DNA from: Sphingobacterium sp. GVS05A
Lineage (GTDB): Bacteria; Bacteroidota; Bacteroidia; Sphingobacteriales; Sphingobacteriaceae
Assembly: GCF_019969845.1 (NCBI RefSeq)
Contig: NZ_JAHXYR010000007.1
Location: forward strand, 124,001 to 188,000
DNA length: 64,000 nt
Reading direction: 5' to 3'
Shown here: in pieces, positions 44,140-52,483 of the stretch
How positions within the stretch are numbered: the first letter of the stretch is position 1
Layout: every line of letters begins with the position of its first letter
Made by a program: the position numbers and the translations under genes
Notes under the pieces: model-generated
What the model was told of the DNA's origin: nothing
The model's database searches: none
The model's input: only the letters and a program-made list of their open reading frames with translations

Positions 44140-46326
44140 ATGAATTACAACGAAATTAAAACAACCATCGATATGGGTAATGGCACCCAAATCGAATTGT
44201 CTACAGGGAAATTAGCGAAACAAGCTGATGGTGCTGTAGTACTAAAACAAGGTGATACAATGTTGCTTGCAACTGTCGTTTCTGCCAAAGAAGCTAAATC
44301 TGGAGTTGATTTTTTACCACTTTCAGTAGATTATCAAGAGAAATATGCGGCTACTGGTCGTATCCCAGGTGGTTTCTTACGCCGTGAGGCTAGATTATCA
44401 GACTATGAGGTATTGATTTCTCGTTTGGTAGATCGCGCATTACGTCCATTATTCCCTGAAAACTATCACGCAGATACACAAGTTGCCATCAGCTTAATCT
44501 CTGCTGATAAAGATATTATGCCTGACGCTTTAGCAGGTTTGGCAGCATCTGCTGCAATTGCAGTTTCTGATATTCCTTTCAACGGTCCTATCTCAGAAGT
44601 TCGTGTAGCGAAAATTGACGGTCAATTAGTCATCAATCCAAAATTATCTGAACTTGAAAATGCAACTTTAGAATTTATCGTTGCTGGTTCTGCTCAGGAT
44701 ATCGGTATGGTGGAAGGTGAAGCGAAAGAAATTTCAGAAGCTGAAATGGTTGAAGCTATTGCTTTTGCTCACGAGGCTATCAAAAAGCAAGTTGCTGCAC
44801 AGGTAGAATTGGCTAATTTGGTCGGTAAAACTGTGAAACGTGCGTATAATCACGAGCCTGAAAACCTTGAATTGAGAGATTCTATTTTTGCTGCTACTTA
44901 TGATAAAGTATACGCAATTGCAAAATCAGCTTCTGCAAAACATGACCGTTCTGAAAACTTTGCAAAAATTGCTGAGGAATACAGAGCAACAATGCCTGAA
45001 GAATTAGACGATGATACTGCATTCTTATTCAAAAAATATTTCCACGATGTTCAGTATGATGCTGTCCGTAATCTAGTTTTGGATGAAGGCATGCGTTTAG
45101 ATGGTCGTAACGTACGTACGGTACGTCCAATCTGGTCTGAAGTGGATTACTTACCAGCAGCACACGGTTCTGCCGTATTCACACGTGGTGAAACACAATC
45201 ATTGACTTCGGTTACTTTAGGTGCTAAAGACGATGAGCAAATGATTGATGGTGCTTTTATCAACGGTTATAACAAATTTATCCTTCACTACAACTTCCCT
45301 GCGTTTTCTACGGGTGAAGTAAGACCGAACAGAGGTCCTGGCCGTCGTGAAGTTGGTCATGGTAACTTGGCAATGCGTTCATTGAAACAAGTATTACCTG
45401 CAGATAACGAAAACCCATATACAATCCGTGTGGTTTCTGATATTTTGGAATCCAATGGTTCGTCTTCCATGGCGACAGTATGTGCCGGTACATTGGCTCT
45501 TTTGGATGCTGGTGTGAAGTTGAAAGCTCCTGTATCTGGTATTGCAATGGGATTGATCTCTGATGAGAAAACTGGTAAATATGCAATTTTATCGGATATC
45601 TTAGGAGATGAAGATCACTTAGGTGATATGGACTTTAAGGTAACTGGTACTGAAAAAGGTATTGTTGCTTGTCAGATGGACTTAAAAATCAATGGTTTGA
45701 AATGGGAAGTGTTGACACAGGCTTTGGATCAAGCGAAAGAAGCTCGTTTACACATCTTAGGTGAAATGAAGAAAACCATTTCTGCTCCACGTGAAGACTA
45801 CAAACCACATGCACCTCGTATCGTACAATTGTTGATCGATAAAGAATTTATCGGTGCTGTGATCGGTCCAGGTGGTAAGATCATTCAGGAAATGCAACGT
45901 GAGACTGGTGCAACAATCTCTATCGAAGAGGTTGATAACAAAGGTGTCGTTCAGGTATTTGCGGACAATAAAGCTGCAATTGATGATGCAGTAGGTCGTA
46001 TCAAAGCGATTGCTTCTAAACCTGAGATCGGTGAAACTTACGAAGGTAAAGTAAAATCAATTATGCCATTTGGTGCATTCGTAGAGATTATGCCAGGTAA
46101 AGATGGTTTATTACACATCTCTGAAATTGACTGGAAACGTCTTGAAACAATGGATGGAATCTTCAAAGAAGGTGATAAAGTAACGGTTAAATTATTGGAT
46201 ATCGACAAGCAAGGTAAAATGAAACTTTCACGTAAAGCTTTATTGCCTCGTCCTCCAAGAGAAGATAAGCCAAAACAAGATAACCCGAATGGCGAAGCTC
46301 CAGTAGCTGGTGCCGGTCAGGAATAA
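44140..46326 (+). CDS. pnp: Polyribonucleotide nucleotidyltransferase (PNPase)
   Basis: This 728-residue trimeric 3'-5' exoribonuclease degrades RNA by phosphorolysis. It has two RNase PH domains (about 15-225 and 320-550), an all-helical linker, a KH domain (about 565-625, FIGAVIGPGGKIIQEM) and an S1 domain (about 630-705, GKVKSIMPFGAFVEIMPGKDG). The conserved FSTGEVRPNRGPGRREVGHG and SNGSSSMATVC blocks of the second PH domain are intact. A short polar C-terminal tail follows the S1 domain. Codon use indicates high expression. It is monocistronic, with its own promoter and terminator. Confidence 0.98.
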   Translation: MNYNEIKTTIDMGNGTQIELSTGKLAKQADGAVVLKQGDTMLLATVVSAKEAKSGVDFLPLSVDYQEKYAATGRIPGGFLRREARLSDYEVLISRLVDRALRPLFPENYHADTQVAISLISADKDIMPDALAGLAASAAIAVSDIPFNGPISEVRVAKIDGQLVINPKLSELENATLEFIVAGSAQDIGMVEGEAKEISEAEMVEAIAFAHEAIKKQVAAQVELANLVGKTVKRAYNHEPENLELRDSIFAATYDKVYAIAKSASAKHDRSENFAKIAEEYRATMPEELDDDTAFLFKKYFHDVQYDAVRNLVLDEGMRLDGRNVRTVRPIWSEVDYLPAAHGSAVFTRGETQSLTSVTLGAKDDEQMIDGAFINGYNKFILHYNFPAFSTGEVRPNRGPGRREVGHGNLAMRSLKQVLPADNENPYTIRVVSDILESNGSSSMATVCAGTLALLDAGVKLKAPVSGIAMGLISDEKTGKYAILSDILGDEDHLGDMDFKVTGTEKGIVACQMDLKINGLKWEVLTQALDQAKEARLHILGEMKKTISAPREDYKPHAPRIVQLLIDKEFIGAVIGPGGKIIQEMQRETGATISIEEVDNKGVVQVFADNKAAIDDAVGRIKAIASKPEIGETYEGKVKSIMPFGAFVEIMPGKDGLLHISEIDWKRLETMDGIFKEGDKVTVKLLDIDKQGKMKLSRKALLPRPPREDKPKQDNPNGEAPVAGAGQE

Positions 46327-46348
46327 ACTTGGTCTTGAACTCATATAG

Positions 46349-46375
46349 AAAAGCCCGCTAATAGCGGGCTTTTTT
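46349..46375 (+). terminator. Terminator after pnp
   Basis: AAAAGCCCGCT and AGCGGGCTTTT form an 11-bp stem with a three-base loop, followed by TT. It starts 23 bp after the pnp stop. Confidence 0.9.
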
Positions 46376-46506
46376 GTGGACTTTATTTGATTAAACTTTC
46401 GGCTACGCGCTATCGTATGATCCGAAAGAAATGTTTGACCTGATAGGGCAGGAAAATTGATTGTTCGAGTGGCCTTGGTCAAGCAGGAACTTCTTGAACC
46501 ATAAAC

Positions 46507-46537
46507 AAAAGAGGCTGTCATTTCGACAGCCTCTTTT
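46507..46537. terminator. Terminator of the DUF493 gene
   Basis: AAAAGAGGCTGTC and GACAGCCTCTTTT form a 13-bp perfect stem with a five-base loop, six bases beyond the stop at 46543. It serves the minus strand and could also stop read-through from pnp. Confidence 0.88.
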
Positions 46538-46542
46538 AGTTT

Positions 46543-46869
46543 TTATAACATAATAACACCTTTTATCTTGGCAACTTCTTTGTAGAAGTAAATGACCTGA
46601 TCTGCATCTTTTACATTCAGGTTGACCGTGATCGAGGTATATTTTCCTGTTTTGGAATCCTTGAAGTCAAATCGTGCATCAGTATCATCAAATACTTGTT
46701 GGATCTGGTTGAAATGATCCTGATCCTTTGGTAAGATGAACTTATAGGTATAGTCTTTTGGAAAGGTCTCCAAATCTTCTAATCTTTCTTTAAAGCTTTC
46801 ATAGAAGTCTTTTGGATTCTCGCCACCATCAGGGATGTCTTGTATATTGATGTTTTTGTAATCTGCCAT
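46543..46869 (-). CDS. DUF493 family protein (YbeD-like)
   Basis: This 108-residue cytoplasmic protein has a ferredoxin-like fold of the DUF493/YbeD family. The family pattern is clear: FPKDYTYKFILPKDQDHFNQIQQVF, then a beta-strand-rich YTSITVNLNVKDADQVIYFYKEV and a C-terminal IKGVIML. The biochemical role of the family is not settled, although a regulatory, ACT-like role has been proposed. A rare Shine-Dalgarno-like AAGGAGA stands nine bases before the ATG. The gene is monocistronic with its own terminator. Confidence 0.85.
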   Translation of the reverse strand: MADYKNINIQDIPDGGENPKDFYESFKERLEDLETFPKDYTYKFILPKDQDHFNQIQQVFDDTDARFDFKDSKTGKYTSITVNLNVKDADQVIYFYKEVAKIKGVIML

Positions 46870-46946
46870 TTTTTGTTCTCCTTAAATTTATATAATAAGG
46901 TATTAACAAATATTAATCCATGAATGTTTTGCTGACAATTTTTCAG

Positions 46947-49229
46947 TTAATTATTGTCAACGCTTGTAGGTCTGTCTGCTTTATTTTTTCCGAAGTTTTT
47001 ATTTGGCGTAGCGCTCATCTCAATTTCCATCTGACCACCCTGTAGCAATTGTGCATGTGTGATGAAAGTCTTGGTGTAAGGTTTTCCGTCCAATTTGATC
47101 GATTTGATGTATTGGTTTGCTTTACCTTGGTTTTTAACCGTGATCGCTAAAGTTTTTCCATTTGGCAAATTGATGTTGGCATGTTCCATCATCGGCGAAC
47201 CAAATACATACACACCGCTCATGGCATTCAATGGATAGAATCCCATCGCTGAGAATACATACCATGCACTCATCTGACCGACGTCATCGTTACCACAAAG
47301 TCCTGCTGGTGTATTTGTATAGAAATCGGTCATCGCCTTACGCGCTAATGCTGCACCTTTCCATGGCTGTCCTGCATAGGCGTATAAGTATGGGATATGG
47401 TGGTTAGGCTCATTGCCTTGTGCATATTGGCCGATTAGGCCTGAGATATCCGGAGAAGCTTCTCCTCCTAGATCCGAAGACATGGTTGTGAAGTAATCCA
47501 GTTTCTTTAAAAATTGCTGTTCGCCGCCAAAAAGATTGATCAAACCTGTCACATCTTGTGGTACCAACCAAGTATATTGCCATGCATTCCCTTCACAGTA
47601 ATCATTTTCACGGTGTTTGGCCATTAATGGATCAAAAGGTCTGCGGAAGTCTCCATTAGCTTTTCTGCCGACAAAGTGACCTACTTCTTTATCAAAATAT
47701 TGCTCATATAATTTATAGCGTTTTTTGAAATAAGCAGCATCTTCTGTCTTTCCTAATTTTTCTGCAATTTTATAAGCGCCAAAGTCGGCGATAGCATATT
47801 CCAGTGCCCAGGCAACGGATTCATTCGGCATACTGTCAATAGGAATATAAGTCAGGTCGCGCGCAAATTTCAACCCATGGTCATTGCCCATAGCGGTTGT
47901 TTTGACAGCCTCCCATACTAAAGGATAATCCTTCTCGTCGATGATTCCTTTTAAGAAGGCATCTGCGATGACCGGAATGGCAGGCAAACCAACCATGGTG
48001 TTGGTTTCGTTACCCTGCAGATGCCACATCGGTAATTTCCCTTGTTGTTGATAGATGGCAAGCATCGTTTTGATAAAATCCTGATTGATTTTACGGTCCT
48101 CAAGGATAGTCATCAACGGATGAAGTCCACGATAGGTATCCCATAGGGAGAATACGGTATGATTTACAAAATCTTGCTTTGCGTAAACCTGCTTATCCGT
48201 ACCCAAATAATCACCGTTTGCATCGTTGAAAATTGTAGGGGCGAAGTAGGTGTGGTATAAAGCAGTATAGAAGATTGTTTTTGTATCCTTATCTGCTTCA
48301 AACTGGATTTTGTTCAAAGTTTTATTCCAACGTTGATCGGCTTCTTGTTTTACTTTCTCAAAATTCCAGCCCGGAATCTCCACATTGATATTATTTAAAG
48401 CATTGGTGGAGCTGACCGGCGAAATTCCGACTTTCAGTTCAATGTTCTTGTTTTTAGCCGCATCGAAGAAAAGCGCTGCTTTGATGGCTTGTCCTTTGAA
48501 GGTGGTCTGACCGAATTTTTCGTCTTTGCCATCAAAGAATCTAACCTTTTGGATAGGCTGTGAAGTTTTTATGGCAAAGTATAGTTTTTGGTCACTGGCC
48601 CAACCTGTGGAAAAACGATAACCAACGAATGTAGAATCATTGATCTGTTTGATATAGGTATCGGTTGGTTTGTCCCAATTGATGTGATAACCCAGGTCAA
48701 CCAAGATATGGGCATTGTCTGTTTTTTCATATCGGTATTGGTGGTAACCAACTCTTTCCGTTGCTGTGAGATTGGCCTGAACCTTGTAATCATCCAGATA
48801 GGCGCTGTAGAAGCCTGGTTTAGCGACTTCATTTTCTTTTTTGAATGACGAGCCATAGCCTGTATTCATTTTGTTGAATTCTGCAGGTGTCAATTGTAGC
48901 TTGCCATTCGCAGGAACGATCATAAGATCATTGAGGTCTCCAATGCCTGTTCCGCTCAGGTGGGTGTGGGTAAAACCCAATATTTCTTGGCTTTTGTAAT
49001 TGTAGCCGCTGCACCAATCCCAGCCGTTGAATTTGTCCCAGATCTGTGGGATCTGCGTTGGCCCAAGTTGTACTGCACCTAAAGGTACATTGGCTCCGAC
49101 AAACACGTGTCCGTGATCTGCTGATCCAATAAATGGATTGACATATTGTGTTAAATTTTGCTGAGCTTGAACGCAAAATGGTAAAATTAGCGTGCCCAAC
49201 ACTGTTGTGATGAGTTTATTTCCTGTCAT
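46947..49229 (-). CDS. GH92 family alpha-mannosidase
   Basis: This 760-residue exported enzyme of glycoside hydrolase family 92 is a calcium-dependent exo-alpha-mannosidase, usually acting on alpha-1,2 linkages of high-mannose N-glycans. It has a signal peptide (1-22, CVQAQ), the N-terminal VNPFIGSADHGHVFVGANVP and the GFTHTHLSGTG block. The C-terminal (alpha/alpha)6 domain contains the family hallmark CGNDDVGQMSAWYVFSAMG. The length is normal and no domain is missing. It is divergent from a LacI-type regulator gene across 143 bp, which suggests local control. With the fucosidase and sialidase-like genes it points to N-glycan or mucin-type substrates (inference). Confidence 0.95.
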   Translation of the reverse strand: MTGNKLITTVLGTLILPFCVQAQQNLTQYVNPFIGSADHGHVFVGANVPLGAVQLGPTQIPQIWDKFNGWDWCSGYNYKSQEILGFTHTHLSGTGIGDLNDLMIVPANGKLQLTPAEFNKMNTGYGSSFKKENEVAKPGFYSAYLDDYKVQANLTATERVGYHQYRYEKTDNAHILVDLGYHINWDKPTDTYIKQINDSTFVGYRFSTGWASDQKLYFAIKTSQPIQKVRFFDGKDEKFGQTTFKGQAIKAALFFDAAKNKNIELKVGISPVSSTNALNNINVEIPGWNFEKVKQEADQRWNKTLNKIQFEADKDTKTIFYTALYHTYFAPTIFNDANGDYLGTDKQVYAKQDFVNHTVFSLWDTYRGLHPLMTILEDRKINQDFIKTMLAIYQQQGKLPMWHLQGNETNTMVGLPAIPVIADAFLKGIIDEKDYPLVWEAVKTTAMGNDHGLKFARDLTYIPIDSMPNESVAWALEYAIADFGAYKIAEKLGKTEDAAYFKKRYKLYEQYFDKEVGHFVGRKANGDFRRPFDPLMAKHRENDYCEGNAWQYTWLVPQDVTGLINLFGGEQQFLKKLDYFTTMSSDLGGEASPDISGLIGQYAQGNEPNHHIPYLYAYAGQPWKGAALARKAMTDFYTNTPAGLCGNDDVGQMSAWYVFSAMGFYPLNAMSGVYVFGSPMMEHANINLPNGKTLAITVKNQGKANQYIKSIKLDGKPYTKTFITHAQLLQGGQMEIEMSATPNKNFGKNKADRPTSVDNN

Positions 49230-49264
49230 AGGTTTTGTGTTCGGGTATTTGAAACTGCTTAAAA

Positions 49265-49338
49265 TTAGTAAATAAAACCTTTTAGCGCAATTTTATTATT
49301 ATTTTAGTAAATTGTCGTTAAATTTTTTACTTTAGTAA
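49265..49338. repeat. Three TTAGTAA direct repeats between GH92 and lacI-type genes
   Basis: TTAGTAA occurs at 49265-49271, 49304-49310 and 49332-49338 in the divergent control region. They may be half-sites for the regulator at 49373 (inference). The AT-rich background makes chance possible. Confidence 0.3.
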
Positions 49339-49372
49339 TCTTCGAAATAAAAACTTAACAAACCTACTCTAC

Positions 49373-50383
49373 ATGAAGAAACGTATTCTGATCAGTGATA
49401 TCGCAAAGGCGTTGGGAATATCTGTAACTACAGTATCCTTTATTTTGAATGACAAGGCAAAAGAGAAGCGTATCAGCGAGGCGTTGACCAAGCGCGTATT
49501 GGATTATGTCAAGAAAGTAGGTTATAAGCCAAATGAATTGGCGAAAAGTTTGCGTACCGGAAAAACCAAGATTTTGGGTTTGATTATCGAAGACATCTCG
49601 AATCCATTTTTTGGCAATATCGCGCGTCTGATCGAAAGTAAAGTCTACGAGCAGGGATATCGCATTATTTACTGTAGTACCAACAATGATGTCGAGAAGG
49701 CGAAGGAACTGATCCAAATGTTTTACGATCGTCAGGTTGACGGTTTTATCATTACGCCTTCAGATGGTTTGGAGGATACTGTCAAGCAGTTGCAGCAAAG
49801 TAATATTCCTGTTGTACTTTTCGACCGTTACTTTCCGGGCTTGGAGACAGACTATGTCGGAGCGGACAATTTTCAGGGCGCTTTCGATGCGACCAGCCAT
49901 TTATGCCAACAGGCGTATAAGCGTATCGGCTTTGTGTCTTTATACTCGGATCAGACCCAGATGAAGGAGCGTTCGGAAGGATATCTGAAAGCAATGGATA
50001 ATAATAAGCAACAAAGTTTTATTCAGAAGGTGCAGATGGATGCATCGGATGACGAAGCAATGGAGTCACTAAAAGATTTTATTTGTGAAAATCGTTTGGA
50101 TGCTGTTTTATTTTCAACCAATTATCTGGCGATTTCTGGATTAAAAGCTTCGAAGAAATATAATTTTGTCATGCCGGCAATGATTGCCTTCGATGATCAT
50201 ACTGTATTTAAATTACTGGAGCCGTCTATCACTGTAGTTTCGCAGCCGATCAAGGAAATCGCAGAAAATCTGATCAATATACTTTTGCTCCGTCTGCAGG
50301 GCAAAATAAAAGCAACACGTAAGATGGTGTTGCCTTGTGAATTGAAAATTCGCGAGTCGACGAAAGCAAAAGTTACTTTGTAG
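49373..50383 (+). CDS. LacI-family transcriptional regulator
   Basis: This 336-residue regulator has an N-terminal LacI helix-turn-helix (about 6-26, ISDIAKALGISVTTVSFILN) and hinge (YKPNELAKSLRTGKT). A periplasmic-binding-protein-like ligand domain follows (about 65-330, LGLIIEDISNPFFGNIARLIE, then GFVSLYSDQTQMKERSEGY and AFDDHTVFKLL). It should bind an effector sugar and control the divergent GH92 gene. The GH3 gene, with its LacI-type operator at 16113, is another possible target. The 3' end overlaps the convergent msrB gene by 11 bp. Confidence 0.94.
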   Translation: MKKRILISDIAKALGISVTTVSFILNDKAKEKRISEALTKRVLDYVKKVGYKPNELAKSLRTGKTKILGLIIEDISNPFFGNIARLIESKVYEQGYRIIYCSTNNDVEKAKELIQMFYDRQVDGFIITPSDGLEDTVKQLQQSNIPVVLFDRYFPGLETDYVGADNFQGAFDATSHLCQQAYKRIGFVSLYSDQTQMKERSEGYLKAMDNNKQQSFIQKVQMDASDDEAMESLKDFICENRLDAVLFSTNYLAISGLKASKKYNFVMPAMIAFDDHTVFKLLEPSITVVSQPIKEIAENLINILLLRLQGKIKATRKMVLPCELKIRESTKAKVTL

Positions 50384-50753
50384 TATCCGCTACGAATTTC
50401 ATTGAAATAGAATTGACGCAATGGCGCGTGTTTTTTGCCGTGAAACCTTCGCCAAGAAAAACATGCCCCAAATGCGCACCACATTTAGTACACAGGATTT
50501 CTGTACGGCGTCCATCTGCATCCGTGATCCGCGTGATTGCTTCAGGGATCTCATCATCAAAGCTCGGCCAGCCACAACCAGATTCAAATTTTGATTCCGA
50601 ACGGTAGAGTGGACTATCGCAACGTCGACAAATGTAAGTTCCTTTCACTTTGTTGTCCAAAAGTGCACCCGTAAAAGGACGCTCCGTCCCTTTATGCACA
50701 ATCACATATTCCTCTTCTTTGCTTAACGGGTTGTGTTTTTTATTCGTTTCCAT
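50373..50753 (-). CDS. msrB: Peptide-methionine (R)-S-oxide reductase
   Basis: This enzyme reduces methionine-R-sulfoxide in damaged proteins. I start it at the ATG at 50753 (126 residues); the frame is open for 16 more codons without family likeness. Zinc ligands are Cys42, Cys45, Cys88 and Cys91 (CRRC and CTKC). GCGWPSF and GHVFLGEGF are intact, and the catalytic Cys112 lies in RHCVNS. As annotated the protein has no signal peptide and would be cytoplasmic. But a lipoprotein signal lies just upstream in another frame, ending across the A8 run that precedes this ATG (see 50740-50844). The active form may thus be, or have been, a lipoprotein. It is convergent with the LacI-type gene. Confidence 0.95.
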   Translation of the reverse strand: METNKKHNPLSKEEEYVIVHKGTERPFTGALLDNKVKGTYICRRCDSPLYRSESKFESGCGWPSFDDEIPEAITRITDADGRRTEILCTKCGAHLGHVFLGEGFTAKNTRHCVNSISMKFVADTTK

Positions 50754-50844
50754 TTTTTTTAGTCTGTTTAATGTTCTGCTGACCCTGACAGGAATAGCCA
50801 ATTAGGAACAAGCAGATACAGTAGCTATATAATAGCGTTTTCAT
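50740..50844 (-). pseudogene. Out-of-frame lipoprotein signal peptide of msrB (frameshifted or slippage-dependent 5' end)
   Basis: The ATG at 50844 opens a 34-codon frame, MKTLLYSYCICLFLIGYSC followed by QGQQNIKQTKK, a textbook lipoprotein signal with Cys19 in IGYSC. It runs into a run of eight A (50760-50753, minus strand) and then stops at 50740, inside msrB. Removing one A joins it in frame to METNKKHNPL of msrB. A TAACTTTA -7-like element (50857-50850) lies five bases upstream of this ATG, so transcription probably starts at it. It may be a real frameshift mutation, a slippage-controlled signal, a sequencing error, or an independent leader peptide. Confidence 0.6.
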
Positions 50845-51183
50845 ACTTATAAAGTTACGGAATTAATATGGGAAAAAGTTTTTTTAGCCCGGAATGATCT
50901 TGATATTCAGGTATTTTAAATTGTCATAGTAATGTCTTATATTTGATAGGCGTACTGTGATGAAAAGTTAGGACAATTGATGTACTTCGTTCGAATAATA
51001 GGGATTTAATGTGGTTTAAACGCAATTGTTTAGAATGATTATAAATTGATATTAAAGGTCACAAAATTGTCAGCGATTTGTTAATAAATCATACTTTTGT
51101 GGCATTGTTAGGGGGGTAGTGGCTCCTTTAACCATGGGAGTTAATTTTTTACATTCACAAATAAATAGTATAAAGTGCTAAAT
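50845..51183. other. Intergenic region before the respiratory operon
   Basis: This 339-bp gap separates the msrB leader and the operon starting at 51184. It holds the putative -7 of msrB at its left end and the operon promoter at 51066-51099. I see no other gene, repeat or terminator in it. Confidence 0.5.
51066..51099 (+). promoter_or_regulatory. Promoter of the act-cox operon
   Basis: ATTG (51066-51069) and TACTTTTG (51092-51099) are 22 bp apart. The -7 fits TAnnTTTG exactly. The 5' leader to the ATG at 51184 would be about 80 bases. Confidence 0.65.
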
Positions 51184-52446
51184 ATGAGAACTATCTCATC
51201 CGTTTTGGGAAGCCTTGCGAGGGTGGTGTCAACGAGTTTGATGCTATTATTTGCCGTTACGACGTTGCATGCGCAAGATGTCAAGGAAGGTGAAAAAATC
51301 TTCAAATCTAAGTGTACATCCTGTCACGCCATTGACAGAAAAGTAGTTGGTCCTGCTTTGAAAGGAGTTCCAGATACTAAATCTGAAGAATGGTTGATTA
51401 AATGGATTCGTAACTCTCAAGCTTTAATTGCTACAGGTGATGCTGAAGCGGTTAAAATCTTCGAAGAGTACAACAAGTCTGTGATGACCTCTTTTACGGA
51501 TCTATCTGATGATCAGATTAAATCTGTAATTGCGTTTATCAAAGATGCCTCAGTAGAGAAACCGAAAGATGCTGCTACTGCTGGCGCTGCTGCAAAAGAT
51601 GATAATGCATCAATGTTCATGATCTTGGGCTTGATCGCTGTTGTTGTTTTGGCGGTTGTTGTGATCGTGGTGTTGAACCGTGTAATCCGTACCTTAGAAA
51701 ATGTAATTGCTAAGAATCAGGAAGCTATTGCAGCGCAACAGGAACCTGAAGACAATCAACGTTTTGTGAAGTTTGCGAAAGCATTCGTTAAAAACAAAAA
51801 ATTGGTTGGATTTACCGTGTTGATGCTTGTTGCTTTATTGGCAGTAGGTGGTTGGAAGACGATGTGGAACGTAGGTGTTCACGAAGGTTACAAACCTGTT
51901 CAACCAATCAAGTTCTCACACCAAATCCACGCTGGTGTAAATAAAATTGAGTGTCAATACTGTCACGGTGGTGCATTTAAATCTAAAAATGCTTCTATTC
52001 CATCGGCTAACGTATGTATGAACTGCCACAATACAGTCACTGCGTCAGAGCACTATGATGGTGAGATCTCTCCGGAAATTGCTAAAATCTATCGTGCATT
52101 GGATTGGAATCCTGAGACGCGTACTTACGGTAACAATCCTAAGCCAATTCAATGGGTTCGTATCCACAACTTGCCTGATTTCGCTTACTTCAATCACTCA
52201 CAACACGTTGTGGTAGCAGGAGTAGAGTGTCAGACTTGTCACGGTCCGATCCAAAACATGGAAGAAGTATATCAATACTCTCCATTGACGATGAAATGGT
52301 GTGTTGATTGTCACAAAAAGACAGATATCAAATCTGATAATAAATATTATGAAGATTTGATCAAGGCACACGAAAGAATTAAGAAAGGTGAGAAAATGAC
52401 TGCAGCCATGATCGGTGGTCTTGAGTGTGGTAAATGTCACTATTAA
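51184..52446 (+). CDS. actA: Alternative complex III cytochrome c subunit ActA (fused mono- and pentaheme)
   Basis: This is the multiheme subunit of alternative complex III, which passes electrons from quinol to a cytochrome c or directly to oxidase. I start at the ATG at 51184, after a GTG three codons upstream, because it gives a clean signal peptide ending TLHAQ. A mono-heme cytochrome c domain has CTSCH near residue 44. Two membrane helices follow (about 145-168 and 208-226). The C-terminal pentaheme domain has CQYCH (257), CMNCH (278), CQTCH (349), CVDCH (373) and CGKCH (415). Six haems in one chain are a fusion of an ActE-like cytochrome and ActA, a form known in Bacteroidota. actB follows after 37 bp. 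Confidence 0.93.
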   Translation: MRTISSVLGSLARVVSTSLMLLFAVTTLHAQDVKEGEKIFKSKCTSCHAIDRKVVGPALKGVPDTKSEEWLIKWIRNSQALIATGDAEAVKIFEEYNKSVMTSFTDLSDDQIKSVIAFIKDASVEKPKDAATAGAAAKDDNASMFMILGLIAVVVLAVVVIVVLNRVIRTLENVIAKNQEAIAAQQEPEDNQRFVKFAKAFVKNKKLVGFTVLMLVALLAVGGWKTMWNVGVHEGYKPVQPIKFSHQIHAGVNKIECQYCHGGAFKSKNASIPSANVCMNCHNTVTASEHYDGEISPEIAKIYRALDWNPETRTYGNNPKPIQWVRIHNLPDFAYFNHSQHVVVAGVECQTCHGPIQNMEEVYQYSPLTMKWCVDCHKKTDIKSDNKYYEDLIKAHERIKKGEKMTAAMIGGLECGKCHY

Positions 52447-52483
52447 TAATTATTTGAAATACGCAATCTTATATACAGCTTAA

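Noticed and set aside
46390..46430. CTTTCGG/CCGAAAG inverted repeat after pnp
   Set aside because: The stem is short with a long loop and has no T-run; real terminators lie on both sides.
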